A stretch of 64,000 nt of DNA from NCBI RefSeq assembly GCF_028802875.1, contig NZ_JARAMP010000017.1, positions 28,194 to 92,193 of the forward strand, in the 5' to 3' direction. Position 1 is the first letter of the stretch. Every line of letters starts with the position of its first letter. The notes under the pieces are model-generated. The model ran no database searches. It saw nothing but the letters and a program-made list of their open reading frames with translations, and was not told the origin of the DNA. The position numbers and the translations under genes are program-made. This DNA comes from Seohaeicola sp024304985. Lineage in GTDB: Bacteria; Pseudomonadota; Alphaproteobacteria; Rhodobacterales; Rhodobacteraceae. Of the stretch, positions 27,512-38,101 are shown piece by piece.

Positions 27512-28765
27512 CTACTGGCGCACCAGATCCGAGAGCACCGCATCTTCGGCCACCCAGAGGGACAGGCCCTCGCGGATCGCCTCGGCCATGCGCAGACGCC
27601 AGTCCGGGTCACGCAGATTCGCGAGATCGCGTTTGCTGGACAGAAACCCCACTTCCAGCAGGACCGACGGAATATCCGGCGCGCGCAGCACCGAAAAGGC
27701 CGCGCGCCGGATGGGGCGGCTGTTGATCGGCAGGTCCGCCGCGCCAATCTCCGCCACCAGTGCCTGCGCCAGACGTTCGGCCCGCGGCTTGGTTTCCTGC
27801 CGGGCCAGATCCATCAGGATACCGGCCACCTGATCATCCTGCCCGGTCAGGTCGATGCCCGCCAGCAGATCGTCGCGGTCATGCCGTTCCGCCAGAGAGG
27901 CCGAGGCCGCGTCCGAGGCGCTGTCGGACAGAAGATACATGGTCGCGCCATGGGCCTGCCCTTCGGACAGGGCATCGGCATGCAGCGATATGAAGATCTG
28001 CCCCCCCGCCGCATGGGCCAGATCCACACGCCGGTCCAGCGAGACGAAACTGTCATCGGTCCGCGTCAGCACTACCTTGAAGTTGCCATCCCGCAGCAGC
28101 ACCTCCTGCAATTCGCGGGCGAAGGTCAGCATCAGGTCCTTTTCGGACAGCCCGTCACGTTCGGCCCCCGGATCAATGCCGCCATGACCGGGGTCCAGCA
28201 CCACAACAAGCGGCCCCTCGCCCACGCGGGCCGGGGGTGTGTCCGGCAGGACCTCGGGCGGGGGCAGATCGAAGGACGGGTCGCGCGGTGCTCCGGCGCG
28301 GGCGGCGAATTCCTCGGGTGAGGCTGCGCGCAACACCACATGGAGCCGCGCGGTGCCGGTGGTCGGGTCGAGTGCCATGCCCGCCTGATCCAGCACCATG
28401 GGCCGTGCCAGATCCAGCACCATACGTGACCAGCCCGGCCGCACCGCGCCAAAGCGCAGGCCACTGATGGCCTCGGCCCGCCCCAAAGCCTCCGGAGTCA
28501 GGCCCTGCCAGTCCACCTCGCGGAAATCGAGAACCAGACGGCGGGGCACATCGCCTCCGGCGTCCAACGTATAGGCGCGGTAGGGCACGCCCTGCGAGAG
28601 CGCGAGATCCAGCGTCAAGCCGCCCTCTCCCTGCCGCAACCCGCTTTGGGCGGCATCGACCCGCGCCACGGCGCTGAAATCGGCGGATTGGCCCTGTGCC
28701 GCAGCGGCAAGCCCGACCCCCCATAGCAGCGCAACCGCTGCAACCAGCCTTACTAGTCTGCTCAT
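27512..28765 (-). CDS. amiC: N-acetylmuramoyl-L-alanine amidase (AmiC type)
   Basis: The 417-residue exported protein has a signal peptide (LVAAVALLWGVGLAAAAQG), an N-terminal AMIN domain (about 30-190) and a C-terminal Amidase_3 catalytic domain. Zinc ligands are seen in VVLDPGHGGIDPGAERDGLSEKD and ISLHADAL, and the catalytic Glu in LLEVGFLSSKRD. It cleaves peptide stems from septal peptidoglycan for daughter-cell separation. It lies upstream of mrcA on the same strand, a sensible pairing of synthesis and splitting. Confidence 0.94.
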   Translation of the reverse strand: MSRLVRLVAAVALLWGVGLAAAAQGQSADFSAVARVDAAQSGLRQGEGGLTLDLALSQGVPYRAYTLDAGGDVPRRLVLDFREVDWQGLTPEALGRAEAISGLRFGAVRPGWSRMVLDLARPMVLDQAGMALDPTTGTARLHVVLRAASPEEFAARAGAPRDPSFDLPPPEVLPDTPPARVGEGPLVVVLDPGHGGIDPGAERDGLSEKDLMLTFARELQEVLLRDGNFKVVLTRTDDSFVSLDRRVDLAHAAGGQIFISLHADALSEGQAHGATMYLLSDSASDAASASLAERHDRDDLLAGIDLTGQDDQVAGILMDLARQETKPRAERLAQALVAEIGAADLPINSRPIRRAAFSVLRAPDIPSVLLEVGFLSSKRDLANLRDPDWRLRMAEAIREGLSLWVAEDAVLSDLVRQ

Positions 28766-28842
28766 GCGCCTCGTTCCGGCTGTTTAGGGGCAGGATATAT
28801 CACCCGACACGGCGATGCACCCGGCGAAATGCGCGCGGGCTC

Positions 28843-29988
28843 TCAGCCGCGCGCCGCCATGAACTTCTGCAACCGGGCCAGCCCCTCAACAATATCGGCC
28901 GTGGCGCGAGCATAGGAGAACCGCAGCGTGCCTCCCCCGCGCGCGGGGTCGAAATCCAGACCGGGCGTCACGGCCACTCCAGCCGTTTCAAGGATTTCGG
29001 CGGCAAAGGCACGGCTGTCATCGGTCAGATGACTGACATCGGCATAGACGTAGAAGGCCCCGTCTGGCGGCGCGATGCGATCAAAGCCCGCCTTTGGCAG
29101 ACCTTCCAGCATCAGGCGGCGATTCTCGCGATAAACTGCCATATTCGCCTGCAATTCATCGGTGCATTCCATCGCGGCCAAGGCGGCGATCTGGCTGGCA
29201 TGGGGCGGGCAGATGAACATGTTCTGCGCGATCCGCTCGATGATGCGCACATGATCGGGCGGCACCACCATCCAGCCCACGCGCCAGCCCGTCATGCTGA
29301 AATACTTGGAAAACGAGTTGATCACATAGACATCGTCGCTGACCTCCAGCGCGGTCACGGCCTTCGCCTCGTATTCGATGCCGTGATAGATCTCGTCGCT
29401 GATGAAGGCGGCCCCTGCCCCTTGGGCGGCGTGGATCAGCGCGGACAGGGCGGGTTTGTCCAGCATGGTGCCGGTGGGATTGGCGGGGGATGCAACCATC
29501 AGCCCGGCCAGGTCCATGCCCGCGAAATCCGCCGCAACCGGCTGAAAGCGGTTGGCGGCGGAGGTGGGCAGATCGACGGGTTGCATGCCCAAAGCGCGCA
29601 GAATCTGGCGATAGCTGGGATAGCCAGGCGCGCCGATGCCGACCTTGTCGCCGCTGTCGAACAGGGCCGTGAAGGCGAGGATGAAGGCGCCGGACGATCC
29701 GGATGTGACCACAACCCGCGCGGGGTCCAGATCGACGCCATACCATTCCCCGTAAAGCTGCGCGATGCGGGCGCGCAGCGCGGGAAGCCCCAGTGCCACG
29801 GTATATCCCAGCGCATCGCTGTCCATCGTGCGGGCCAATGCGTCGCGTGCGCCCTGCGGTGCGGGCGTGCCGGGCTGGCCCACCTCCATATGGATGATGT
29901 GGCGGCCTGCGGCCTCGGCGGCGCGAGCCGCTTCCATCACATCCATCACAATGAAGGGATCGACCGCCCCGCGCCTTGAGTTTCGCAT
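28843..29988 (-). CDS. PLP-dependent class I/II aminotransferase (aspartate aminotransferase-like)
   Basis: The 381-residue fold-type I enzyme has the PLP lysine in NSFSKYFSMTGWRVGWMVVP, the substrate Arg in LRFSYARAT near the C-terminus, and the cofactor Asp/Tyr in FISDEIYHGIEY. These mark AspC-like class I/II aminotransferases. The substrate amino acid cannot be read from sequence alone. It is divergent from the M48/TPR gene, sharing a 58-bp gap. Confidence 0.88.
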   Translation of the reverse strand: MRNSRRGAVDPFIVMDVMEAARAAEAAGRHIIHMEVGQPGTPAPQGARDALARTMDSDALGYTVALGLPALRARIAQLYGEWYGVDLDPARVVVTSGSSGAFILAFTALFDSGDKVGIGAPGYPSYRQILRALGMQPVDLPTSAANRFQPVAADFAGMDLAGLMVASPANPTGTMLDKPALSALIHAAQGAGAAFISDEIYHGIEYEAKAVTALEVSDDVYVINSFSKYFSMTGWRVGWMVVPPDHVRIIERIAQNMFICPPHASQIAALAAMECTDELQANMAVYRENRRLMLEGLPKAGFDRIAPPDGAFYVYADVSHLTDDSRAFAAEILETAGVAVTPGLDFDPARGGGTLRFSYARATADIVEGLARLQKFMAARG

Positions 29989-30046
29989 GTCTTCTTCCCT
30001 ATGCTCGTGTCGAGGCGCAATTCACAGGGAAACGACGGGCAGGTCA

Positions 30047-31375
30047 ATGCAGAGGCTGGGACATCTTTTCATGGCGGCGCTGCTGTGGCTGGCCATGACC
30101 CTGCAGGCCGGGGCTGCAACCCTGATCCGCGATGCCGATATCGAACATGCCCTGTCCGAACTGGCGCGCCCCATCCTCCAGACGGCGGGGCTGTCGCCCA
30201 ATTCCGTGAAAGTCCTGATCATTCAGGACGATACGATGAACGCCTTCGTTCTGGACAATAACCATATCTTCATCCATTCGGGCCTGCTCTTGCGGATGAA
30301 GACCGCCGCGATGCTGCAATCGGTCATCGCGCATGAGGCGGCGCATATCGCCAATGGCCATATGGCCCGGCGCAGCCAGAACATGGCCCGCGCCAATACG
30401 ATCTCGGGTCTGGGCGTGGCGCTGGCCGCGGCGGCGGCGGCGGCATCAGGGCGTGGCGATGCGGCGGCGGGGCTGGGGCTGGGCATCGGCGGATCGGCAC
30501 GGCGCGTGTTCATGTCCCATACACGGGCCGAGGAATCCGCCGCCGATAGCGACGGTCTGCGCTATATGGAACGGGCGGGCGTGGACACGCGCGGCTTCTC
30601 CGATGTGCTGAACCTGTTTCGCGGGCAGGAAGTGCTGTCAGAGGGACGACAGGACCCCTATGCGCGCACCCATCCCCTGTCGCGCGACCGTCTGCGCGCG
30701 GTCGAAGCCTATATCCAGGCCCGCCGGGGCGAGGTGACGCCCGACCCTGCCGCGCAATACTGGTTCGCCCGGATCAACGGCAAGCTGTCGGCCTTTCTGC
30801 GCGCGCCGCGCTGGACGCTGGACCGGCTGGATCAAAGCGGCACGGCCGATATCGCCCTGATGCGCGAGGCGGTGGCATGGCACCGCACCCCTGACCCGTC
30901 ACGGGCCATCGCCGCTGTGGATCGTCTGGTCGCGATGCGGCCCAAGGACCCTTTCGTGCATGACCTGCGCGGGCAGATCCTGCTGGAAAGCCGCCAGTTC
31001 GGTGCTGCGGTCAATGCCTACAAGCAGGCGGCGGCCCTGGCACCACAGAACGCCCTGATCCTTGCAGGTCATGGTCGTGCGCTGCTGGCCGCCGATCAAC
31101 CGAAGGCGGCGTTGCAGGCGCTGACCACCGCGCGGGACCGCGATTTCCGCAACGCGATGATGCTGCGCGATCTGGCCGTGGCCTATGCCAGGACCGGGCA
31201 GGATGGCATGGCGTCACTGGTCACGGCGGAACGTTTCGCCCTGATGGGGCGCCTGCCCGATGCGCTGATCCATGCCAACCGCGCCCTGGGCCTTTTGCCG
31301 CGCGGATCGGCCCCTTTCAATCGTGCGCAGGATGTGGTCTTTGCCGCCGAAGCCGCCGCAAAACAACGGAGATGA
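30047..31375 (+). CDS. BepA-like periplasmic M48 metalloprotease with TPR tail
   Basis: The 442-residue protein starts at ATG 30047 with a signal peptide (LFMAALLWLAMTLQAGA). The zinc motif HEAAH is in SVIAHEAAHIANGHMARR, and ESAADSDGLRYMERAG supplies the third ligand. After about residue 270 there are TPR-like repeats (AIAAVDRLVAMRPKDPFVHDLRGQILLESRQFGAAVNAYKQAAALAPQ). This is the layout of BepA/YfgC, which degrades or chaperones outer-membrane proteins. Two thioredoxin-fold genes follow with 5-bp spacing and then an overlap, forming a periplasmic quality-control operon. Confidence 0.92.
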   Translation: MQRLGHLFMAALLWLAMTLQAGAATLIRDADIEHALSELARPILQTAGLSPNSVKVLIIQDDTMNAFVLDNNHIFIHSGLLLRMKTAAMLQSVIAHEAAHIANGHMARRSQNMARANTISGLGVALAAAAAAASGRGDAAAGLGLGIGGSARRVFMSHTRAEESAADSDGLRYMERAGVDTRGFSDVLNLFRGQEVLSEGRQDPYARTHPLSRDRLRAVEAYIQARRGEVTPDPAAQYWFARINGKLSAFLRAPRWTLDRLDQSGTADIALMREAVAWHRTPDPSRAIAAVDRLVAMRPKDPFVHDLRGQILLESRQFGAAVNAYKQAAALAPQNALILAGHGRALLAADQPKAALQALTTARDRDFRNAMMLRDLAVAYARTGQDGMASLVTAERFALMGRLPDALIHANRALGLLPRGSAPFNRAQDVVFAAEAAAKQRR

Positions 31376-31380
31376 GATTG

Positions 31381-32142
31381 ATGACCCACCCCTTCCGCGC
31401 CGTGACGTTGGGCGCTGCCCTGTCCCTGATGGCGCTGACCGCCCCGGCGCAGGCTTTCGACATCACCAGCATGACCGAGGACGAGCGCGCCGCCCTGCGC
31501 GAGGAGATCCGCTCGTATCTGCTGGACAACCCCGAAGTCATCATGGAGGCCGTCAGCGTGCTGGAGCAGCGGCAGGCCGAAGCACAGGCGCAGGGCGATG
31601 TCGATCTGGTGCGGGTCAATGCCGAGGCGATTTTCGAGGATGATCATTCCTGGGTCGGTGGCAACCCCGAGGGCGATATCACGCTGGTCGAGTTCACCGA
31701 CTACCGTTGCAGCTTCTGCCGCCGCGCCCATCCCGAGGTGGAACAATTGCTGGAGGCGGATGGCAATATCCGCTTCATCCTCAAGGAATTCCCCATTCTG
31801 GGCGAGGAATCCGTCCTGTCCTCGCGGTTTGCCATCGCGGTCAAGCAGATCGCGGGCGATGAGGCCTACAAGGCGGCGCATGATGCGCTGATCAGCTATC
31901 GTGGAAACATCACCCCCGAGGCGCTGGAGCGGATCGCGGGCGATCTGGACCTGGATGCCGCCGCCATCATGGCGCAGATGACCAGTGAAGAGGTCACGCA
32001 GGTGATCGCGGCCAATCACGCGCTGGCGGGGCGGTTGCAGATCAGCGGAACACCCACCTTCATTCTGGGCGATCAGATGCTGCGCGGCTACATGCCGCTG
32101 GCCGACATGCAGGCTTTGGTGGCGCAGACCCGTCAGGAATGA
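31381..32142 (+). CDS. DsbA-family periplasmic thiol:disulfide oxidoreductase
   Basis: The 253-residue protein has a signal peptide (VTLGAALSLMALTAPAQA) and a helical N-terminal extension. A thioredoxin-fold domain follows with CSFC (VEFTDYRCSFCRRAHPEVEQ) and the cis-Pro loop SGTPTFILGD. ATG 31381 is chosen because GGAG (31368-31371) is 9 bases away; ATG 31372 is too close to any ribosome site. It belongs to the DsbA/BdbD-type group. It is co-transcribed with the BepA-like protease and overlaps the next gene. Confidence 0.9.
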   Translation: MTHPFRAVTLGAALSLMALTAPAQAFDITSMTEDERAALREEIRSYLLDNPEVIMEAVSVLEQRQAEAQAQGDVDLVRVNAEAIFEDDHSWVGGNPEGDITLVEFTDYRCSFCRRAHPEVEQLLEADGNIRFILKEFPILGEESVLSSRFAIAVKQIAGDEAYKAAHDALISYRGNITPEALERIAGDLDLDAAAIMAQMTSEEVTQVIAANHALAGRLQISGTPTFILGDQMLRGYMPLADMQALVAQTRQE

Positions 32143-32651
32143 ACCGGCGTATTCTGACGGCAGTCGCCTGCGGGCTGGTGCTGGGCGGCCATGGCGCGCA
32201 GGCAGACCCGCTGTTCGATGCGGACAGCCGCGCGGCCCTGGGGGCGGAAATCCGGGCGCTGCTCTTGGCCGAACCCGAAATCGTGGAGCGCGCCCTGACC
32301 CCGCCTTCGGCCTTTCAGGAGGCGGTCTCGGCCGATATGGACCGGCTGACGCAACTGGCCCCGCGCCTGTTCGATCCGGGCCGCGACGGGTTCGGCGCGG
32401 CGGATGCTGCCCTGAAGATCGCGTTCTTCACCCGCGACGACTGCACCGATTGCGCGCAGGCCGAAGCGGACCTGCGGGCGCTGGTGGCCACTTATGACCT
32501 GCGCGTCTCGGTGTTTTCCTTGTCAGAGACAGAGGCGCGCGATCTGGCTGCGGCACTGGAGTTGACGGAAAGCCCGGCCTATGTCCTGCCCGACATGATG
32601 TTGCAGGGGCACATCCCGCCCGTGGTGCTGGAACGCTATCTGGCGCGCTAG
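32139..32651 (+). CDS. Exported thioredoxin-like protein with CTDC motif
   Basis: The 170-residue protein starts at an ATG overlapping the stop of the DsbA-like gene. It has a signal peptide, a helical segment resembling the start of its neighbour (SRAALGAEIRALLLAEPEIVERAL against RAALREEIRSYLLDNPEVIMEAV), and a truncated thioredoxin fold with DDCTDCAQAEADLRAL and SPAYVLPDMMLQGHIPP. It looks like a shortened paralogue of the upstream gene, possibly its redox partner. The partner role is inference. Confidence 0.78.
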   Translation: MNRRILTAVACGLVLGGHGAQADPLFDADSRAALGAEIRALLLAEPEIVERALTPPSAFQEAVSADMDRLTQLAPRLFDPGRDGFGAADAALKIAFFTRDDCTDCAQAEADLRALVATYDLRVSVFSLSETEARDLAAALELTESPAYVLPDMMLQGHIPPVVLERYLAR

Positions 32652-32653
32652 GC

Positions 32654-33793
32654 TTATTCGGCGGCTTCCGTCGCCGAGGCTACCTTCTTCTCGGCCTCGA
32701 TGGCTTCGGCGCGGGCCTCGACCTGTTCGACGATATGCTCGATCATCTGGTCATTGCCCAGCTTGTGGCTTTGCTTGCCCGCCAGATAGACCATGCCCGA
32801 CCCGGCCCCGCCGCCGGTGAAACCGACATCGGTCATCAGCGCCTCGCCCGGACCGTTCACCACGCACCCGATGATGCTCAGGCTCATGGGCGTCTTGATA
32901 TGCTCCAGCCGCTTTTCCAGCACCTCGACCGTCTTGATCACGTCAAAGCCCTGCCGCGCGCAGGAGGGGCAGGAGATGATGTTGACGCCGCGATGGCGCA
33001 GGCCCAGCGATTTCAGGATCTCGAACCCGACCTTGACCTCCTGCACCGGATCGGCGGACAGGGACACGCGGATCGTGTCGCCAATGCCCATCCACAACAG
33101 GTTGCCCAGACCGATGGCCGATTTGATCGTGCCGGACACGAATCCCCCCGCCTCGGTGATGCCCAGATGGATGGGCGCATCCGTCGCCTCGGCCAGTTGC
33201 TGATAGGCGGCGGCGGCCATGAAGACGTCGGACGCCTTCACGCTGATCTTGAATTCGTGAAAATCGTTGTCCTGCAGGATCTTGATGTGATCCATGCCGG
33301 ATTCCACCATCGCATCGGGGCAAGGCTCGCCGTATTTGTCCAGCAGATGCTTTTCCAGCGAGCCTGCATTCACGCCGATGCGGATCGAACAGTTGTTGTC
33401 GCGCGCGGCCTTGATCACCTCGCGCACGCGCGCGGCATCGCCGATATTGCCGGGGTTGATGCGCAGGCAGGCGGCCCCGGCCTCGGCCGCTTCGATCCCG
33501 CGTTTGTAATGGAAATGGATGTCGGCCACGATGGGCACATCGACCTCGCGCACGATCTGGCGCAGGGCGCGCGAGCTGTCCTGATCCGGCACGGAGACGC
33601 GGACGATATCCGCGCCCGCCTCGGCCGCCGCGTTGATCTGAGCCACGGTCGCCGCCACATCGGTGGTCAGCGTGTTGGTCATCGTCTGCACCGAGATCGG
33701 CGCATCGCCCCCGACAGCCACGCGGCCCACATGGATCATGCGGCTTTTGCGGCGATAGATGTTGCGCCAGGGGCGGATGTGATTGAGCGACAT
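32654..33793 (-). CDS. ispG: 4-hydroxy-3-methylbut-2-en-1-yl diphosphate synthase (MEP pathway)
   Basis: The 379-residue protein matches IspG/GcpE at bacterial length. The N-terminal TIM barrel has VQTMTNTLTTDVAATVAQINAAAEAGADIVRVSVPD. The C-terminal Fe-S domain has cluster ligands SCPSCARQG and IIGCVVNGPGEA. It converts methylerythritol cyclodiphosphate to HMBPP using a 4Fe-4S cluster, supplying isoprenoids. The RodZ-like gene is 83 bp upstream on the same strand. Confidence 0.96.
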   Translation of the reverse strand: MSLNHIRPWRNIYRRKSRMIHVGRVAVGGDAPISVQTMTNTLTTDVAATVAQINAAAEAGADIVRVSVPDQDSSRALRQIVREVDVPIVADIHFHYKRGIEAAEAGAACLRINPGNIGDAARVREVIKAARDNNCSIRIGVNAGSLEKHLLDKYGEPCPDAMVESGMDHIKILQDNDFHEFKISVKASDVFMAAAAYQQLAEATDAPIHLGITEAGGFVSGTIKSAIGLGNLLWMGIGDTIRVSLSADPVQEVKVGFEILKSLGLRHRGVNIISCPSCARQGFDVIKTVEVLEKRLEHIKTPMSLSIIGCVVNGPGEALMTDVGFTGGGAGSGMVYLAGKQSHKLGNDQMIEHIVEQVEARAEAIEAEKKVASATEAAE

Positions 33794-33876
33794 GCGGGTT
33801 TCCTGCTGGGGTCATCTGGGCGCGATCTGTGGGGCGAGCATATCGCGCGCCGGACCGGGCTGCAATCGCCGCAGGA

Positions 33877-35094
33877 TCAGTCTGTCGTGACCGGAACGGA
33901 TTGCACTTCGGCCACGGTGCGGGCCAGATCCACATCGGTTTCCAGATCCGCCACCTGATAGGTGGCCGTCACATTGTCGACCGACAGGGCGACATTGGAC
34001 GTGACGGTGCCGCGCGGGCCGACAGGCCCGTAATGCTGGCCATTCACCGTGAAATAGATGGACCCGGATTCGCCGACGCGCAAAAGGGCGGGCTCTTCCG
34101 TCATCGGGACGGCATAGCGGTCGCCCGCTTCCATGATCCCTTCGAAAATCACCGATCCGTCGGCGGCATTCACCCGCACCCATGCCGAACGCACGGCGAC
34201 CATCTCGACCCCCGGCGCGGGGTCTGCGACGACCTGCGGCATCTGCGGGCCGAACTGCACCGCCTCGTTGAGGGCGGTTTCGATCCCGGCGGACAGATCC
34301 TCGGCCGAGGTGCGATCGGCGAAGGCACCGACGGTGGACGGATCAAGGGTCGAGATCGGCGCATCCCGCGCGACCAGCACCGGCACATCCAGCGCCTGCG
34401 GGCGATACATCCGCGTCAGCGCATCATTCGTGGGCGGCGTCACACCCGAAGCCGCCAGCGCCGTGCCCGCATCCCCTGCCCCCGCCGCAGGACGGGCCTG
34501 CAGGGGATCAAGATCGGACAGCACGCTGGGTGTGTTTTCGACCGGGGCAAAGGTCACGCGCTGCACCTCGTTCAGGACGGCCCAGCCGCCATAGCCGATG
34601 GTGCCGATCAGGGCCAGCAGCACCAGGGTCGATCCGATGGCGCGCGGTTCGATCTGGCTGAAAAAGGCATCCTTGGCCGGGGCAAAGGGCGTGGTCGGCG
34701 CCGCAAAGGGATCGCGCGCGCTGTTGACCTGACGCGGCAGGGGCGCGCGCTTGGCCGAGGAGGCCGAGGGCGACATGCCATGCGCGGTCGAAAACCCGCT
34801 TTCGGCGCAGAACGCCTCAAAGGCCTTGTCGGGGTCCATATTCAGGTAGCGCGCGTAAGAGCGCACGTAGCCCGCGATGAATCCGGGCGTATCGAAGGCA
34901 GAGGGATCGCAATTCTCGATCGCGGCGATATAGGCGGCACGGATGCGAAGTTCGCGTTGCACGTCCAGAAGGGATTTCCCCATCGTCGCGCGTTCGCCCC
35001 GCATCAGGTCACCCAGACGCAGGTCGTAGTCATCGAACCCTTTAGGTTCGACCGCCTTCTCTTCCACCTTTCGGGAGAACCTGCGCCCGATCAT
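33877..35094 (-). CDS. RodZ-like protein: cytoplasmic HTH, one membrane helix, periplasmic DUF4115 domain
   Basis: The 405-residue protein has a RodZ-type helix-turn-helix (LGDLMRGERATMGKSLLDVQRELRIRAAYIAAIENCD...FIAGYVRSYARYLNMDP) and a Pro/Ser/Ala-rich linker. One transmembrane helix follows (STLVLLALIGTIGYGGWAVL), then a long periplasmic part ending in a DUF4115 beta domain (SAWVRVNAADGSVIFEGIMEAGD). RodZ links MreB to the cell-wall elongation machinery. ATG 35094 was chosen because the HTH region follows; upstream frame to 35184 looks like leader. It sits between hemA and ispG on the same strand. Confidence 0.82.
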   Translation of the reverse strand: MIGRRFSRKVEEKAVEPKGFDDYDLRLGDLMRGERATMGKSLLDVQRELRIRAAYIAAIENCDPSAFDTPGFIAGYVRSYARYLNMDPDKAFEAFCAESGFSTAHGMSPSASSAKRAPLPRQVNSARDPFAAPTTPFAPAKDAFFSQIEPRAIGSTLVLLALIGTIGYGGWAVLNEVQRVTFAPVENTPSVLSDLDPLQARPAAGAGDAGTALAASGVTPPTNDALTRMYRPQALDVPVLVARDAPISTLDPSTVGAFADRTSAEDLSAGIETALNEAVQFGPQMPQVVADPAPGVEMVAVRSAWVRVNAADGSVIFEGIMEAGDRYAVPMTEEPALLRVGESGSIYFTVNGQHYGPVGPRGTVTSNVALSVDNVTATYQVADLETDVDLARTVAEVQSVPVTTD

Positions 35095-35207
35095 ACCTGC
35101 TGCCCCGTCAGTTTGAGGTTTCAGACTCGCACCATCCCCGATTCGAGTCTCACTCTTTCTTGAACCAACGGTAACACAGCACAAGCAGATTTACACTCGA
35201 AGGATAG

Positions 35208-36437
35208 TCACGCCGACAATTCGGCGCGATTCAGCGCACAATGCGACCAAAGTTCATCCATGGCCTTGACCAGACGGTCCATTTCGTCCGGCCCATGCAC
35301 CGGCGAGGGCGTGAAACGCAGCCGTTCGGTGCCGCGCGGCACGGTCGGAAAATTTATCGGCTGAACATAGATCCCATAGCGGTCCAGCAGCATGTCCGAC
35401 AGTTTCTTGGTATGGACGGGATCGCCCACGATCACGGGCACGATATGGCTGCCGTGGTCGATGATCGGCAGGCCCAGACCCTTGAGCCGGGTCTTGAGGA
35501 TCTTCGCCTGCGTCTGGTGCTTTTCGCGCAGGGCGTGGTCGCGTTTCAGATGCGCGACCGATGCCGCCGCCCCCGCCGCAATTGCCGGCGGCAGCGAGGT
35601 GGTGAAGATGAAGCCCGGCGCATAAGATCTGATCGCGTCGCACATTTTCGCACTGGCCGCGATATAGCCACCCATCACGCCATAGGCCTTGGCCAGCGTC
35701 CCGTTGATGATGTCCAGACGGTGCATCAGACGGTCGCGCTCCGCCACACCGGCCCCGCGTGCGCCATACATGCCCACGGCATGCACCTCGTCGATATAGG
35801 TCAGCGCGCCGAATTCATCGGCCAGATCGCAGATCGCCTCGATCGGGCCGAAATCGCCATCCATCGAGTAGACGGATTCGAATGCGATCAGCTTGGGGGC
35901 TTTGGGATCGTCAGCCGCCAGCAATTCGCGCAGATGCGCCACGTCATTGTGGCGGAAGATGCGCTTGTGCCCGCCGTTGCGGCGCACGCCTTCGATCATC
36001 GAGGCGTGATTGAGCGCATCGGAATAGATGATGAGACCCGGAAACAGCTTGGGCAGCGTGCTGAGCGTGGCGTCATTCGCGATATAGGCCGAGGTGAACA
36101 GCAGCGCTGCTTCCTTGCCATGCAGGTCAGCCAGCTCTTTCTCAAGACGCTTGTGCCAGACCGTCGTGCCCGAGATGTTGCGCGTGCCGCCGGACCCTGC
36201 GCCCGTGGCATCCAGCGCCTCATGCATGGCGGCCAGGACGGCCGGATGCTGGCCCATGCCCAGATAATCGTTGCCGCACCAGACGGTGATGGGGGCTTGC
36301 GACCCATCGGGCTTGCGCCAGATCGCATGCGGAAAATGGCCGCGCTGACGCTCGATGTCGATGAAGGTGCGGTAGCGGCCTTCCTTGTGCAGGTTGTTGA
36401 TCGCCTGATCCAGCTGGGCTGAGTAGTCCACTGGCAT
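35208..36437 (-). CDS. hemA: 5-aminolevulinate synthase
   Basis: The 409-residue PLP enzyme matches alphaproteobacterial ALA synthase. It has VWCGNDYLGMGQHPAVL, GSGGTRNISGTTVWHKRLEKELADLHGKE, YIDEVHAVGMYG and the PLP lysine in GTLAKAYGVMGGYI. It condenses glycine and succinyl-CoA to ALA, the first step to heme and, where present, bacteriochlorophyll. An FnrL-like box lies about 127 bp upstream (36564-36577), consistent with oxygen control known in Rhodobacter. Confidence 0.97.
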   Translation of the reverse strand: MPVDYSAQLDQAINNLHKEGRYRTFIDIERQRGHFPHAIWRKPDGSQAPITVWCGNDYLGMGQHPAVLAAMHEALDATGAGSGGTRNISGTTVWHKRLEKELADLHGKEAALLFTSAYIANDATLSTLPKLFPGLIIYSDALNHASMIEGVRRNGGHKRIFRHNDVAHLRELLAADDPKAPKLIAFESVYSMDGDFGPIEAICDLADEFGALTYIDEVHAVGMYGARGAGVAERDRLMHRLDIINGTLAKAYGVMGGYIAASAKMCDAIRSYAPGFIFTTSLPPAIAAGAAASVAHLKRDHALREKHQTQAKILKTRLKGLGLPIIDHGSHIVPVIVGDPVHTKKLSDMLLDRYGIYVQPINFPTVPRGTERLRFTPSPVHGPDEMDRLVKAMDELWSHCALNRAELSA

Positions 36438-36563
36438 CCCCCTTCTTTTTCGTCAGTCTCCGCCGGGGCAGAGCGGCCCGCGGGCCCATATCGCCAATCT
36501 GGAATGGATATAGTTTCATCCATACCTCTGCAACAGGTTACAAATTGCCGCTGCTGTCGCACC

Positions 36564-36577
36564 TTGATCTGGGTCAA
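36564..36577. promoter_or_regulatory. FNR/FnrL-type box between hemA and the M20 peptidase gene
   Basis: TTGATCTGGGTCAA matches the FNR consensus TTGAT-N4-ATCAA with one base different. It lies in an AT-richer stretch about 127 bp upstream of hemA and 147 bp upstream of the divergent M20 gene. FnrL control of hemA is established in Rhodobacter species, which supports hemA as the target. Confidence 0.68.
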
Positions 36578-36724
36578 TAAGATAGCCCTTGAAATCATCT
36601 TTCCAGAAGGTCTGGTCCCTGCCCGGCCCGCCTGCCCCCGGACCGCGGTCTGGACAGTGGGCGCAAGGGTGATACGGTCAGCGCAAAGCGCCTTGTTAGG
36701 CGCAAGATGACCGAAAGGAAGACC

Positions 36725-38097
<1,373 letters not shown>

Positions 38098-38101
<4 letters not shown>

